A DNA stretch of 64,000 nt from Mycobacterium paraffinicum (GTDB lineage Bacteria; Actinomycetota; Actinomycetes; Mycobacteriales; Mycobacteriaceae), in NCBI RefSeq assembly GCF_001907675.1, contig NZ_MPNT01000003.1, positions 1 through 64,000 of the forward strand, in the 5' to 3' direction. Below the pieces are notes generated by a model. It saw nothing but the letters and a program-made list of their open reading frames with translations. It did not search any database and was not told where the DNA came from. Below are positions 30,192 to 39,373 of the stretch, one piece after another. The translations under genes were made by a program, and so were the position numbers. Every line of letters starts with the position of its first letter. Position 1 is the first letter of the stretch.

Positions 30192-31385
30192 TCAGGGCCA
30201 GTGCGGCGAGCGCGGCACCGGGGAACGGTTGGGCTCCCCGCCCCTTCCGGGGAACATGTCGGCCAGCACGGCCGCCATCTCGAGGTAACTCCGCCGGCTT
30301 TCCTTGCTCAGTCGATCCAGCTCGATCTGATTCCCGCGATGTGTGTGCCGATCGAACGGCAGCACCACCGTCGCGCCGACGCGCGCGGACAATCGCTCGA
30401 GCTCCCTGGCGGCCAGCAGTTCCACCTTGGCCGGCTCGACGTGGTTGATCGCCAATATCGTCGACTGCACCAGCCATTGATATGCGTTGTTGGCCAACCA
30501 ATCCAGAGTGGTGGCGGTCTTGCGGATCGCGTCTATGGACGTGCTGGTCACCACGACCAGCGCCAGCGCCTCGCGCAGGACGGCGTCCATCACACCCGAA
30601 TTGAGCGCCTTCGCACAGTCCACCAGCACCACCGAATAGTGGTTGCGCAGGATCGAAAACGCCTTGACGGCGTCGTGGCGCTCGAGCCGCCAGTCGGTGT
30701 GCGCATAATCGGGCAATCCGAGCACTTCCAGGCCGAAGTTGTTCATGTAGGTGTGCGCGCGGACGTCTGCGTAACTCGTGATCGCGTCGTCGGCGAGCAG
30801 CTCGGCCATCCCCAGTGCGTTGGGCTTGCCGTGACGCTCGGCCAGGTCGCCGGCGTCCATGTCGACGGCGACGATCCGGTCGTGGCGCACGTCGGCGAAC
30901 GTCGACCCCAGCGCCTCCACGACCGCGGTCTTACCGACGCCGCCCTTGAGGTTGAGAACGGCGATGGGAAACGCTGCGCCCACCTCCGCGCGAATGCGGT
31001 TGCGCAGGTCCTCTTGGTACCGCGCGTCTTTGCCGGGACCCAGGTCGACGCCCGTCAGGCGATGGATCACTTCGCGCCAGCTAAACGGGGAGGGGCCGTC
31101 GCGCTCCTGCTGGTCTAGCCCGTCCAGCGCGGTCCCGCCCGGCAGTCGCGCCGGGCGTCGCGCCGAGGGGACCCGTGCTGCCGGGCCGGGAGCGGGCGGT
31201 GACGGCCTGGGCGGCGGCCGCCGGATGGCCGGGTCCGAAGGCTGGGGCTGGGGCACCGTGGCGGCCGCGGGGTCGGCTGCGACGGGCCGCCTGGAGGGAC
31301 GCGGCGGAGGGATCGGCGGGCCCACAGGCCCCGCCGCCGCCGCGGGGTGCTGAACGACTCCGCGAATCGAACCGCGGTTGCTCAC
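30192..31385 (-). CDS. MinD/ParA (EspI-like) ATPase with proline-rich N-terminus
   Basis: 397 residues from GTG at 31385. Residues 1-85 are Pro/Arg/Ala-rich and probably disordered. The rest is a deviant-Walker ATPase domain: KGGVGKT at about 147-153, the AVDMDAGDLAERHG switch, and VVLVDCAKAL. The layout resembles EspI (Rv3876) and related mycobacterial proteins linked to ESX secretion, but no ESX genes are near. In M. tuberculosis gatB and pfkA are adjacent, so this gene and the 55-bp repeat look inserted. TTG at 31427 and GTG at 31424 are alternative starts. It ends one base from the repeat array. Confidence 0.85.
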   Translation of the reverse strand: MSNRGSIRGVVQHPAAAAGPVGPPIPPPRPSRRPVAADPAAATVPQPQPSDPAIRRPPPRPSPPAPGPAARVPSARRPARLPGGTALDGLDQQERDGPSPFSWREVIHRLTGVDLGPGKDARYQEDLRNRIRAEVGAAFPIAVLNLKGGVGKTAVVEALGSTFADVRHDRIVAVDMDAGDLAERHGKPNALGMAELLADDAITSYADVRAHTYMNNFGLEVLGLPDYAHTDWRLERHDAVKAFSILRNHYSVVLVDCAKALNSGVMDAVLREALALVVVTSTSIDAIRKTATTLDWLANNAYQWLVQSTILAINHVEPAKVELLAARELERLSARVGATVVLPFDRHTHRGNQIELDRLSKESRRSYLEMAAVLADMFPGRGGEPNRSPVPRSPHWP

Positions 31386-31532
31386 TCCCGGGGTATAACC
31401 GCTGGGAACCGGTCCGGAAACCACCAATTTTGCGCGGACGCGCCCGGAGCCGGTCAGCCGCCGAGCAAATTCGGGCCTTGGTCAGGTCGGAGTCACGTCA
31501 CGGCCATTCGCCGTTTGCCGAGCCCGCGCGGA

Positions 31533-32564
31533 TCAGCCGAAGAATGCGGCGGCGTCGTCGTAGCGACTTTCGGGCACCAGCTTGAGCTGACGCACGGCGT
31601 CGGCCAGCGAGACCCGGCCGATGTCCTGCCCACGCAGCGACACCATCTGGCCGTACTCACCGGCGTGGGCGGCGTCGGCGGCGTTGACCCCGAACCGCGT
31701 CGCCAGCACCCGGTCGTAGGCCGTCGGGGTACCGCCGCGCTGGACGTGACCGAGCACGGTCACCCGGACGTCCTTGTTGATCCGCTTCTCCACCTCGGCG
31801 CCCAGCTGGGCCGCGACGCCGGTGAACTTTTCGTGGCCGAACTCGTCAAGCCCGCCCTCGCGCAACGCGATTGAACCCGGGATGGGTTTGGCGCCCTCGG
31901 CGACCACGCAGATGAAGTGCGAATCTCCGCGCTGGAAGCGGCGTTTGACCAGCCGGCACACCTCCTCGACGTCGAAGGGTTGCTCGGGAATCAGTGTCAT
32001 GTGCGCGCCCGAGGCCAGGCCGGCGTTCAGCGCGATCCAGCCGGCGTGCCGGCCCATCACCTCCACCAGCATCACCCGCTGATGGGATTCCGCGGTGCTG
32101 TGCAGCCGGTCGATGGCCTCGGTGGCGACGGTGAGCGCCGTGTCGTGGCCGAAAGTGACGTCGGTGCAGTCGATGTCGTTGTCGATGGTCTTGGGCACGC
32201 CGACGACGGGGACGTTCTCATCCGAGAGCCAGTGCGCGGCGGTCAGGGTGCCCTCCCCGCCGATCGGGATCAGCACGTCGATGCCGTTGTCGTCCAGGGT
32301 CTGCTTGATCTGGTCCAGCCCGGCCCGCAGTTTGTCCGGATGCACGCGGGCGGTGCCCAGCATCGTGCCGCCCTTGGCCAGCAGCCGGTCATTGCGGTCG
32401 TCGTTCTGCAGCTGTATGCGCCGATTCTCCAGCAACCCGCGCCACCCGTCCTGGAAACCGACCACCGACGAGCCGTACCGGGCGTCGCAGGTGCGCACCA
32501 CCGCCCGGATGACGGCGTTCAGCCCCGGGCAGTCACCACCTCCAGTGAGAACTCCGATCCGCAT
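31533..32564 (-). CDS. pfkA: ATP-dependent 6-phosphofructokinase
   Basis: PfkA phosphorylates fructose 6-phosphate to the 1,6-bisphosphate. At 343 residues it is the single-domain actinobacterial type. The ATP loop [16 protein letters not shown], the GGEGTL turn (Gly, not Asp, at the position that separates ATP from pyrophosphate users), the catalytic [12 protein letters not shown] segment and [11 protein letters not shown] are visible. ATG at 32564. A strong hairpin separates it from gatA upstream. Matches Rv3010c. Confidence 0.96.
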   Translation of the reverse strand: MRIGVLTGGGDCPGLNAVIRAVVRTCDARYGSSVVGFQDGWRGLLENRRIQLQNDDRNDRLLAKGGTMLGTARVHPDKLRAGLDQIKQTLDDNGIDVLIPIGGEGTLTAAHWLSDENVPVVGVPKTIDNDIDCTDVTFGHDTALTVATEAIDRLHSTAESHQRVMLVEVMGRHAGWIALNAGLASGAHMTLIPEQPFDVEEVCRLVKRRFQRGDSHFICVVAEGAKPIPGSIALREGGLDEFGHEKFTGVAAQLGAEVEKRINKDVRVTVLGHVQRGGTPTAYDRVLATRFGVNAADAAHAGEYGQMVSLRGQDIGRVSLADAVRQLKLVPESRYDDAAAFFG

Positions 32565-32599
32565 GCCTTCATCTTGCCCTGCGGCCCAGCTAGATGGCG

Positions 32600-32657
32600 C
32601 GAGCAGACGCAGAATCGCACCGAAGTGCCGAAAATGATGCGATTTCGCGTCTGCTCG
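32600..32657. terminator. Long hairpin between gatA and pfkA
   Basis: Arms 32600-32619 (cgagcagacgc...aatcgca) and 32638-32657 pair over 18 of 20 positions around an 18-base loop. It begins three bases past the gatA stop on the minus strand and lies 35 bases before pfkA. It may end gatCA transcription, or be a repeated palindromic element that other copies in the genome would reveal. Confidence 0.65.
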
Positions 32658-32660
32658 GCG

Positions 32661-34142
32661 CTAGATCGCGCTCGGGAGCGGGCCGCGCGCGGCCTCGTAG
32701 GCGGCGCCCACCCGGTAGAGGCGATCGTCGGCCAGCGCCGGCGCCATGATCTGCAGCCCGACCGGCAGGCCGTCATCGGGTGACAACCCCGCCGGCACAG
32801 ACATGCCGCAGTGGCCGGCCAGGTTCAGCGGCAGCGTGCACAGGTCGAACAGGTACATCGCCAGGGGATCGTCCACCTTCTCCCCCAGCGGGAAGGCGGT
32901 TGTCGGGGTCGCCGGTGACACCACCACGTCGACCGACTCGTACGCCCGGTCCAGGTCACGAGCGATCAGCGTGCGCACCTTCTGCGCCTGGTTGTAATAG
33001 GCGTCGTAGTAACCTGCCGAGAGCGCGTAGGTGCCGATCATGATGCGCCGCTTGACTTCCGGCCCGAATCCGGCGGCCCGGGTCAGTGCCATCACCTCCT
33101 CGGCGCTGTGGGTCCCGTCGTCGCCGACGCGCAGCCCGTAGCGCATCGCGTCGAAGCGGGCCAGGTTGCTCGACACCTCCGACGGCAAGATCAGGTAGTA
33201 GGCGGCCAGCGCGTATTCGAAGTGCGGGCAGTCGACTTCGGTCACCTCGGCGCCCAACTCGGTCAGCCGCGCGACGGCGGCCTCGAACGAGGTCAGCACC
33301 CCCGGCTGATAGCCCTCACCGCGCAGCTGCTTCACGACGCCGACGCGCACGCCCTTGAGGTCACCGGCCGCACCGGCTTTGGCGGCCCCGACGACGTCGG
33401 GTATCGCCGCATCGACGGACGTGGAGTCGCGGGTGTCGTGCCCGGCGATCACGTGGTGCAGCAGCGCGGTGTCCAGCACCGTGCGCGCGCACGGGCCGCC
33501 CTGATCCAGCGACGACGCGCACGCCACCAGCCCGTAGCGCGACACCGTGCCGTAGGTGGGCTTGACGCCGACCGTCGCGGTCAGCGCCGCCGGCTGCCGG
33601 ATCGAGCCGCCGGTGTCGGACCCGATGGCCAGCGGCGCCTGGAACGCGGCCAGCGCCGCCGCGCTGCCTCCCCCGGAGCCACCGGGCACCCGGTCGAGGT
33701 CCCACGGGTTACGGGTGGGGCCGTAGGCGGAGTTCTCCGTCGAGCTGCCCATCGCGAACTCGTCCATGTTGGTCTTGCCCAGGATCGGAATGCCCGCGGC
33801 CCGCAGTCGCGTCGTGACCGTGGCGTCGTAGGGGGAACGCCAGCCCTCGAGGATCTTGGAGCCGCAGGTGGTGGGCATGTCGACGGTGGTGAAGACATCC
33901 TTGAGCGCCAGCGGCACCCCGGCCAGCGGTGAGGGCAGCCGCTCCCCCGCGGCCACCGCCTGGTCGATGACGGCCGCCGCGGCGAGCGCCTCGTCGGCGG
34001 CCACGTGCAGGAAGGCGTGATAACGGTCGTCGGTCGCCGCGATCTGGTCCAGGCAAGCCCGGGTGATCTCGACCGACGACAGCTCTTTGGCGGCGATCCG
34101 GGCCGCCAGGGTCGCGGCGTCGGACCGGATGATCTCGTTCAC
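32661..34142 (-). CDS. gatA: Aspartyl/glutamyl-tRNA amidotransferase subunit A
   Basis: The glutaminase subunit of GatCAB, an amidase-signature enzyme of 493 residues. The Ser-cisSer-Lys triad lies in PLALKDVF (Lys) and the Gly/Ser-rich [34 protein letters not shown] (split by the usual spacing). It releases ammonia from glutamine, which passes to GatB. ATG or GTG region at 34142; its start overlaps the gatC stop by four bases. Matches Rv3011c. Confidence 0.96.
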   Translation of the reverse strand: MNEIIRSDAATLAARIAAKELSSVEITRACLDQIAATDDRYHAFLHVAADEALAAAAVIDQAVAAGERLPSPLAGVPLALKDVFTTVDMPTTCGSKILEGWRSPYDATVTTRLRAAGIPILGKTNMDEFAMGSSTENSAYGPTRNPWDLDRVPGGSGGGSAAALAAFQAPLAIGSDTGGSIRQPAALTATVGVKPTYGTVSRYGLVACASSLDQGGPCARTVLDTALLHHVIAGHDTRDSTSVDAAIPDVVGAAKAGAAGDLKGVRVGVVKQLRGEGYQPGVLTSFEAAVARLTELGAEVTEVDCPHFEYALAAYYLILPSEVSSNLARFDAMRYGLRVGDDGTHSAEEVMALTRAAGFGPEVKRRIMIGTYALSAGYYDAYYNQAQKVRTLIARDLDRAYESVDVVVSPATPTTAFPLGEKVDDPLAMYLFDLCTLPLNLAGHCGMSVPAGLSPDDGLPVGLQIMAPALADDRLYRVGAAYEAARGPLPSAI

Positions 34143-34438
34143 TCGCTGTCCCCCAGGATCTGCGGCACCGCGAAGCGGCCATCGGCGACCTCGGGCGCCT
34201 GGGCCAGCGCCTCGGACTGGGTCAGGCAGGGGGTCGGCTCGTCCGGGCGGGTGACGTTCACGTCCTTGAGCGGGTTGTCGGTCGCTTCGACGCCGGTGAC
34301 GTCGACCGCCTGCACCTGGCTGACGTGGGTCAGGATGGCGTCGAGCTGGCCGGCGAAGCTGTCGAGTTCGCTATCGGTCAGCGCCAGCCGGGACAGCCGG
34401 GCCAGGTGCGCCACCTCGTCGCGGGAGATCTGAGACAC
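34139..34438 (-). CDS. gatC: Aspartyl/glutamyl-tRNA amidotransferase subunit C
   Basis: The 99-residue belt subunit that holds GatA and GatB together. It has the usual [20 protein letters not shown] start, the [15 protein letters not shown] helix and the [20 protein letters not shown] tail. First gene of the gatC-gatA pair, with a four-base overlap. Matches Rv3012c in length. Confidence 0.95.
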   Translation of the reverse strand: MSQISRDEVAHLARLSRLALTDSELDSFAGQLDAILTHVSQVQAVDVTGVEATDNPLKDVNVTRPDEPTPCLTQSEALAQAPEVADGRFAVPQILGDSE

Positions 34439-34534
34439 GACAGGAAAGCCTAGTCGCGCCCCCGGGGCCGGGTTGAGGGCCGCCGGTTATCCGCAGAAAT
34501 GCAGTGCACGCATCGCTGTGTAACAGTGTTGGCC

Positions 34535-35191
34535 GTGCCGTCGTATCTGTTGCGCATCGAGCTGCTGGACCGCCCGGGCAGTCTGGGCTCGTTGGCGGTC
34601 GCGCTCGGTTCGGTGGGCGCCGACATCTTGTCGCTCGACGTGGTCGAGCGCAGCTCGGGCTATGCGATCGACGATCTGGTGATCGAACTGCCGCCCGGGG
34701 CGATGCCGGACACGCTGATCACCGCGGCGGAATCACTCCACGGTGTCCGGGTGGACAGCGTGCGCCCGCACACCGGGCTGCTGGAAGCCCATCGCGAGCT
34801 GGAGCTGCTCGACCACGTCGCCGCGGCCGGCGACAACGCGTCCCGGCTGCAGGTCCTGGCCAACGAGGCGCCCCGGGTGCTGCGGGTCAGCTGGTGCACC
34901 GTGCTGCGCAGTCCGGGCGACGAGCTGGAGCGGCTGGCGTCCAGCCCGGGTGCGCCGGAGACGCGGGCCGATTCGGCCCCGTGGCTGCCCATCGACCGGG
35001 CCGTGACGCTGGACAGCGCGGGCGACTGGGTCCCGCAGGCCTGGCGCGACATGGACACCACGATGGTCGCAGCCCCGCTGGGCGATCCGCACACCGCGGT
35101 GGTGCTGGGCCGCCCGGGCCCGGAATTCCGGCCGTCGGAGGTGGCTCGCCTGGGCTACCTGGCCGGGATCGTGGCCACCATGCTGCGCTAG
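34535..35191 (+). CDS. ACT domain-containing regulatory protein
   Basis: 218 residues, the same length as Rv3013. The N-terminal ACT domain (YLLRIELLDRPGSLGSLAVALGSVGADILSLDVVE) usually binds an amino acid; the C-terminal half has no domain I recognise. The GTG at 34535 follows AACAGT by seven bases, suggesting a leaderless mRNA, and homology begins at PSYLLRIE. The gene is divergent from gatC and its stop overlaps that of mmpL by four bases. Confidence 0.88.
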   Translation: MPSYLLRIELLDRPGSLGSLAVALGSVGADILSLDVVERSSGYAIDDLVIELPPGAMPDTLITAAESLHGVRVDSVRPHTGLLEAHRELELLDHVAAAGDNASRLQVLANEAPRVLRVSWCTVLRSPGDELERLASSPGAPETRADSAPWLPIDRAVTLDSAGDWVPQAWRDMDTTMVAAPLGDPHTAVVLGRPGPEFRPSEVARLGYLAGIVATMLR

Positions 35192-38124
35192 CGCCTCGCC
35201 GGCGCCGGGCCGGACGACACCGCCTGCGAGTTCGATCCCGACAGCACCGCATGGTCGTCGTCTTCCCACAGCAACAGCTGCCGAACCGCCGGCCGCGGAC
35301 CGTAGGGCCGCAGCATGGTGCTGGCCGGACGCGGGCGCACCCGCTGCGGCCACCAGAACCAGCGGCCCAGAATCCTTGCGACAGAAGGCGTCATGAACGA
35401 CCGCACGATCAACGTGTCGAACAGCAAACCGAGCCCGATCGTCGTCCCGATCTGACCGAGAACCTGGAAACCGCTGAAGACGAACGCGCACATGGTCACG
35501 GCGAAGACGATGCCGGCCGAGGTGACCACCGATCCGGAACCCGCCATCGCGCGAATGATGCCGGTGTTCAAGCCGGCATGAATCTCTTCCTTGAACCGGG
35601 AGATCAACAGCAGGTTGTAGTCGGATCCCACTGCGAGAAGCAGGATCACGGCCAGCGCGAGCACCACCCAGTACAGCTGAATGCCCAGGATGTACTGCCA
35701 GACCAGGACCGAGAGCCCGAACGAGGCGCCCAGCGACAGGGCGACGGTGCCCACGATGACCAGCGCGGCGATCAGGCTGCGCGTGATGATCATCATGATC
35801 AGCAGGATCAGGCTCAGCGCGGCGAACGCGACGATCATCAGGTCGTACTTGGCGCCGTCCTGGATGTCCTTGTAGGTCGCGGCGGTCCCACCGAGATAGA
35901 TTCCCGCGTCCGCCATCGGCGTGCCCTTCAGGGCCTCGTGGGCAGCTTTGGCCATCGGGTCGATGTGCGAAATGCCTTGGGGGGTCGCGGGATCGCCCTC
36001 GTGCGTGACGATCATCCGGGCGGCCTTGCCGTCGGGCGAGAGGAACAGTTTGAGCCCGCGCTTGAAATCGGGGTTGTTGAACACCTCTGGCGGCAGGTAA
36101 AAGGTGTCGTCGTTCTTGGCCGCGTCGAAGGCGCGCCCCAGCGCCGTCGCGTTGTCGATCGCGGCCGCGGTCTGCGCGTAGATGCCGGACAAGGTGGCGT
36201 AATTGGCCAAAGTCAGATCGCGATTGGTCTGTTGACTCTGGATCTGCGGCGGTATCAGCGCCACCAGTTTCGGCTGCAGCGCGTCGAGCTTATCGAGTGA
36301 TGCCGTCAGGGTCTCGAACTTCTCGGTGAGCTGATCGATTCCGTCGAGCGCGTCGAAGAGCGATCTGAACGCGAAGCAGATCGGAATGTCGTAGCAGTGC
36401 CTCTCCCAGTAGAAGTAGCTGCGAACCGGGCGGAAGAAATCGTCGAAATACGCGATCTTGTCGCGCAGGTCCTGGATCGTGCCGAGCGTGTCGTGGAAAC
36501 TCTGGGTTTCGTCGTGGGTGGTGCCGGCGAGCTGCTGCTGCAATACGTATTGCTGCTTGAGGATGTTGATGGTCTTGTCCAGCTCGTTGGCCTGTTTGAG
36601 CGCATCGTTGGCCCGATCCTGTTGGTAGGTCAGGTTTTCCTGCTGCGCCGCACTGGAATTGCTGACCACGAACGCCAGCGAGCTGTGGACCAGTGGGGTG
36701 CCCAGGGGCCGGGTGATGGTCTGCACCTGCGCGACGCCGGGAACGTGAAATACCGCCTTGGCCACCTTGTCCAGGATGAGCATGCTTTCCGGGTTGCGCA
36801 TGTCGTGATCGGTTTCGACCATGAGCAATTCGGGCTCGAGCCGGGCCCGCGAGAAATGCTTCTCGGCGGCGGTGTAGCCGACATTGGCCGGTGCACTGGC
36901 CGGCATGTAGGGGCGGGTGTCGTAACTGGTCTTGTAGCCAGGCAACGCGATCAGGCCCACCAGGGCCAGCGCGCAGGCCGCGGCGAGAACGGCTCCGGGC
37001 CAGCGGACGATGGCGGTTCCGATGCGCCGCCAGCCGCGGGTTCTGACCGCCCGCTTGGGCTCGAAGATGCCCACCCTGGCGCCCAGGGTGAGGATCGCAG
37101 GCCCCAAGGTGAGGGCCGCGAACAGCGCGACGAGGATGCCCAGCGCGGCCGGAATGCCAAGACTCTGGAAGTAGGGCAGCCGGGTGAAGCTCAGACAGGC
37201 CACCGCGCCCGCCACCGTCAGCCCCGAACCCAGCACGATATGCGTCGTGCCGTGATACATGGTGTAGAAAGCCTTTTCGCGGTCTTCCCCGGTACCGCGC
37301 GCTTCCTGATAGCGGCCCACGAAAAATATCGCGTAGTCGGTCCCCGCCGCGATCACCAGAAGTGTCAACAGATTCGTCGCGTACGTCGACAAGCCGATGA
37401 CCCCGGCGTTGCCGAGGAACGCGACAAGGCCCCGGGCGGCCGACATTTCGATCAGAACCGTGACGAGTACCAGCAGTGTGGTGAGCACCGAGCGGTACAC
37501 GAAGAACAGCATCAGGGCGATCACGCCGATCGTGATCGTGGTGACCTTCGCGGTTCCCTTGCTGCCGACGTCGAACTGGTCGGAGATCAGTGGCGCCGCG
37601 CCGGTCACATAGACCTTGACGCCGGGCGGCGGCTTGACGCGATCGACGATGTCGCGCAGCGCCCCGACGCCCTCGTTGGCCAGCGCCGAACCCTGATTAC
37701 CGGCGAGGTTCACCTGAACGTACGCGGCTTTGCCGTCGCTGCTTTGCGATCCCGCCGCGGTCAGGGTGTCGCCCCAGTAGTCCTGGACGTGCTCGACGTG
37801 CTTCTTGTCCTGCTCGAGCCTGTGGATCATCTCGTCGTAGAAACGGTGCGCGTCCGCGCCGAGCGGCTTGTCACCCTCCAGCACGATCATGGCCGAGCTG
37901 TCGGTGTCGAACTCGCCGAACTTCTCACCGATACGCTTGATGGCCTTGAGCGAAGGGGCGTCGGGCGAATTCAGTGCCACATTGTGGGTCTTGCCAACCT
38001 CTTCCAGCTGCGGCACCGCGATGTTGGTGATCGCGGCCAGCGCCACCCAGAACAACAGGATGGGCAACGCGAGTCGGCGGATGGTGCGCGGGACGCGCGC
38101 CTGCGGCTGCTCGTGGCCGCTCAT
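35188..38124 (-). CDS. MmpL family RND transporter
   Basis: A 978-residue MmpL protein. The fold has two repeats of one helix, a large periplasmic loop and five helices; the second loop is long and partly coiled (TYQQDRANDALKQANELDKTINILKQQYVLQQQ). The proton-relay residues lie in GTDYAIFFVGRYQEA and GSDYNLLLISRFKEE. Sequence and the paired mmpS fit the MmpL4/MmpL5 group, which export siderophores, glycopeptidolipids or drugs. The substrate cannot be read from sequence. Start GTG/ATG at 38124 overlaps the mmpS stop by four bases. Not in this place in M. tuberculosis, so an inserted module. Confidence 0.94.
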   Translation of the reverse strand: MSGHEQPQARVPRTIRRLALPILLFWVALAAITNIAVPQLEEVGKTHNVALNSPDAPSLKAIKRIGEKFGEFDTDSSAMIVLEGDKPLGADAHRFYDEMIHRLEQDKKHVEHVQDYWGDTLTAAGSQSSDGKAAYVQVNLAGNQGSALANEGVGALRDIVDRVKPPPGVKVYVTGAAPLISDQFDVGSKGTAKVTTITIGVIALMLFFVYRSVLTTLLVLVTVLIEMSAARGLVAFLGNAGVIGLSTYATNLLTLLVIAAGTDYAIFFVGRYQEARGTGEDREKAFYTMYHGTTHIVLGSGLTVAGAVACLSFTRLPYFQSLGIPAALGILVALFAALTLGPAILTLGARVGIFEPKRAVRTRGWRRIGTAIVRWPGAVLAAACALALVGLIALPGYKTSYDTRPYMPASAPANVGYTAAEKHFSRARLEPELLMVETDHDMRNPESMLILDKVAKAVFHVPGVAQVQTITRPLGTPLVHSSLAFVVSNSSAAQQENLTYQQDRANDALKQANELDKTINILKQQYVLQQQLAGTTHDETQSFHDTLGTIQDLRDKIAYFDDFFRPVRSYFYWERHCYDIPICFAFRSLFDALDGIDQLTEKFETLTASLDKLDALQPKLVALIPPQIQSQQTNRDLTLANYATLSGIYAQTAAAIDNATALGRAFDAAKNDDTFYLPPEVFNNPDFKRGLKLFLSPDGKAARMIVTHEGDPATPQGISHIDPMAKAAHEALKGTPMADAGIYLGGTAATYKDIQDGAKYDLMIVAFAALSLILLIMMIITRSLIAALVIVGTVALSLGASFGLSVLVWQYILGIQLYWVVLALAVILLLAVGSDYNLLLISRFKEEIHAGLNTGIIRAMAGSGSVVTSAGIVFAVTMCAFVFSGFQVLGQIGTTIGLGLLFDTLIVRSFMTPSVARILGRWFWWPQRVRPRPASTMLRPYGPRPAVRQLLLWEDDDHAVLSGSNSQAVSSGPAPARR

Positions 38125-38567
38125 CCGGATTTGTCCAGGCAGAAGGTGTAGGCGTCGACTTTGTCAACGGTGCGTTGGTCTTTCACTTCCCCGTTGACGG
38201 TGATGCGACAGCCGAGGCTGTCGCCGTTGCCCTGCGCGACCACATTGCCCAGGACCGCGGGCTCGGTCGTGGTGATCGTGAACGACCACGGCAGCGGGGC
38301 GTCCTTCACTTGCTGCGGTTGGGCGTTGACATCAAGGTAGTTGATGGTCGCGGTTGCGCCCGGTGTGCCGAAGACCTCGAGCACCACCCGTTTGGGGTTG
38401 AACGGGACGATTTCGTTGGCCAGGCCGCTGTTGGCCGAGGCGCCGCTTTCCGAACCGAAGATTCCGTGCAGGCGGTAGATGGCGAATCCCGCAAGCGCGA
38501 CCACCAGCACCGCGACCAGCACCATCCACCCCCGTCTGACGAGGGATATCAACGAAATCCCTTTCAC
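38121..38567 (-). CDS. MmpS family transport accessory protein
   Basis: 148 residues: a membrane anchor at about 14-33, then a periplasmic beta-domain with two cysteines (in GCRITVNG and FCLDKSG). MmpS4/MmpS5-type proteins assist the MmpL partner in export, here the overlapping downstream gene. GTG at 38567 with AAGGTGAAGG just upstream. Expression is probably set by the TetR operator about 85 bases upstream. Confidence 0.92.
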   Translation of the reverse strand: MKGISLISLVRRGWMVLVAVLVVALAGFAIYRLHGIFGSESGASANSGLANEIVPFNPKRVVLEVFGTPGATATINYLDVNAQPQQVKDAPLPWSFTITTTEPAVLGNVVAQGNGDSLGCRITVNGEVKDQRTVDKVDAYTFCLDKSG

Positions 38568-38651
38568 CCCTTCACCTTTCGATCGTCAGGCGACACGACC
38601 GCCCTCGAGAGCGAGTGCGGCTGTCGGCGTCGGGCGTGATCGACAGGTATG

Positions 38652-38680
38652 ACAGTACGGTACTGGACCGTACTGTACAA
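38652..38680 (-). promoter_or_regulatory. mmpS-mmpL promoter overlapped by a TetR-type palindromic operator
   Basis: On the minus strand TTGTAC (38680-38675) and TACTGT (38657-38652) are 17 bases apart, a good promoter. The same stretch is a palindrome: acagtacggt (38652-38661) and accgtactgt (38667-38676) are exact complements with five bases between. A bound repressor would cover both promoter boxes. The tetR gene lies directly upstream. Confidence 0.8.
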
Positions 38681-38723
38681 GAGACGCGCGCGTACACATT
38701 CCGTCTCGGCGGGTGAAGTTGCG

Positions 38724-39320
38724 TTACCTGGTGGTTCTGGTCAAGCCGGGGATGAGAAACCCGTCCACGAGGGCTTGGACGGTGCGACGGGTGGGCGGTC
38801 GGCCAGGAATGATGGACCGGAAGATGAGATATCCGGGCAATAGATCCCAGAGCTCGTCGGTGATGACGTCCTCGCTGATCTCACCGCGGTCGACGGCCTG
38901 GTGCAGCACATGCTGGATTAACGCCTTGCGCTGCTTGAGGAATTGCTCCTGGAGTGCGTCGTTGAGCGCCGGGTGCCGCGAGACCTCGACCATCACCGCG
39001 CGGATGGTGCTCGCGTGTTCGATGCCGTGCTGCCCACACGTCTCCCCCAGGCTCAGGAGGTCGCCACGCAGGGTACCGGTGTTGGGCGCGACGGCGACCT
39101 CGCGGACGCCCTCGGTGAAGGCGGCCAACACCAATTCGGCCTTGGAAGGCCAGCGCCGATACACCGTGGCCTTGCTCGCGTGGGCGGCGGCGGCGACCGC
39201 GTCGACCGTCAGCTGGTCGTAGCCGTGCTCCTGCAGCAGCCGCAGCGTGACCGCCAATATCTCGCCCTCCCGGGGCGACCATGGTGATTCCTGCGTGAAC
39301 TGGTCCGCCGTCTGGGTCAT
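38724..39320 (-). CDS. TetR family regulator, probable repressor of mmpS-mmpL
   Basis: A 198-residue TetR protein. The helix-turn-helix is LTVDAVAAAAHASKATVYRRWPSKAELVL at about residues 36-64 and the C-terminal ligand domain is of the TetR_C_11-like type (GDLLSLGETCGQHGIEH). It is transcribed in the same direction as mmpS-mmpL, with the palindromic operator/promoter between them. I chose ATG at 39320; GTG at 39329 is possible. Loss of the similar MmpR5 repressor in M. tuberculosis raises MmpS5-MmpL5 and drug tolerance, but MmpR5 is MarR-like, so the comparison is only by arrangement. Confidence 0.9.
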   Translation of the reverse strand: MTQTADQFTQESPWSPREGEILAVTLRLLQEHGYDQLTVDAVAAAAHASKATVYRRWPSKAELVLAAFTEGVREVAVAPNTGTLRGDLLSLGETCGQHGIEHASTIRAVMVEVSRHPALNDALQEQFLKQRKALIQHVLHQAVDRGEISEDVITDELWDLLPGYLIFRSIIPGRPPTRRTVQALVDGFLIPGLTRTTR

Positions 39321-39373
39321 AGCGCCCACGATAGAGCCGCTTGCGCCGCGCGTACCAATTTCGGGCGAGGCCG

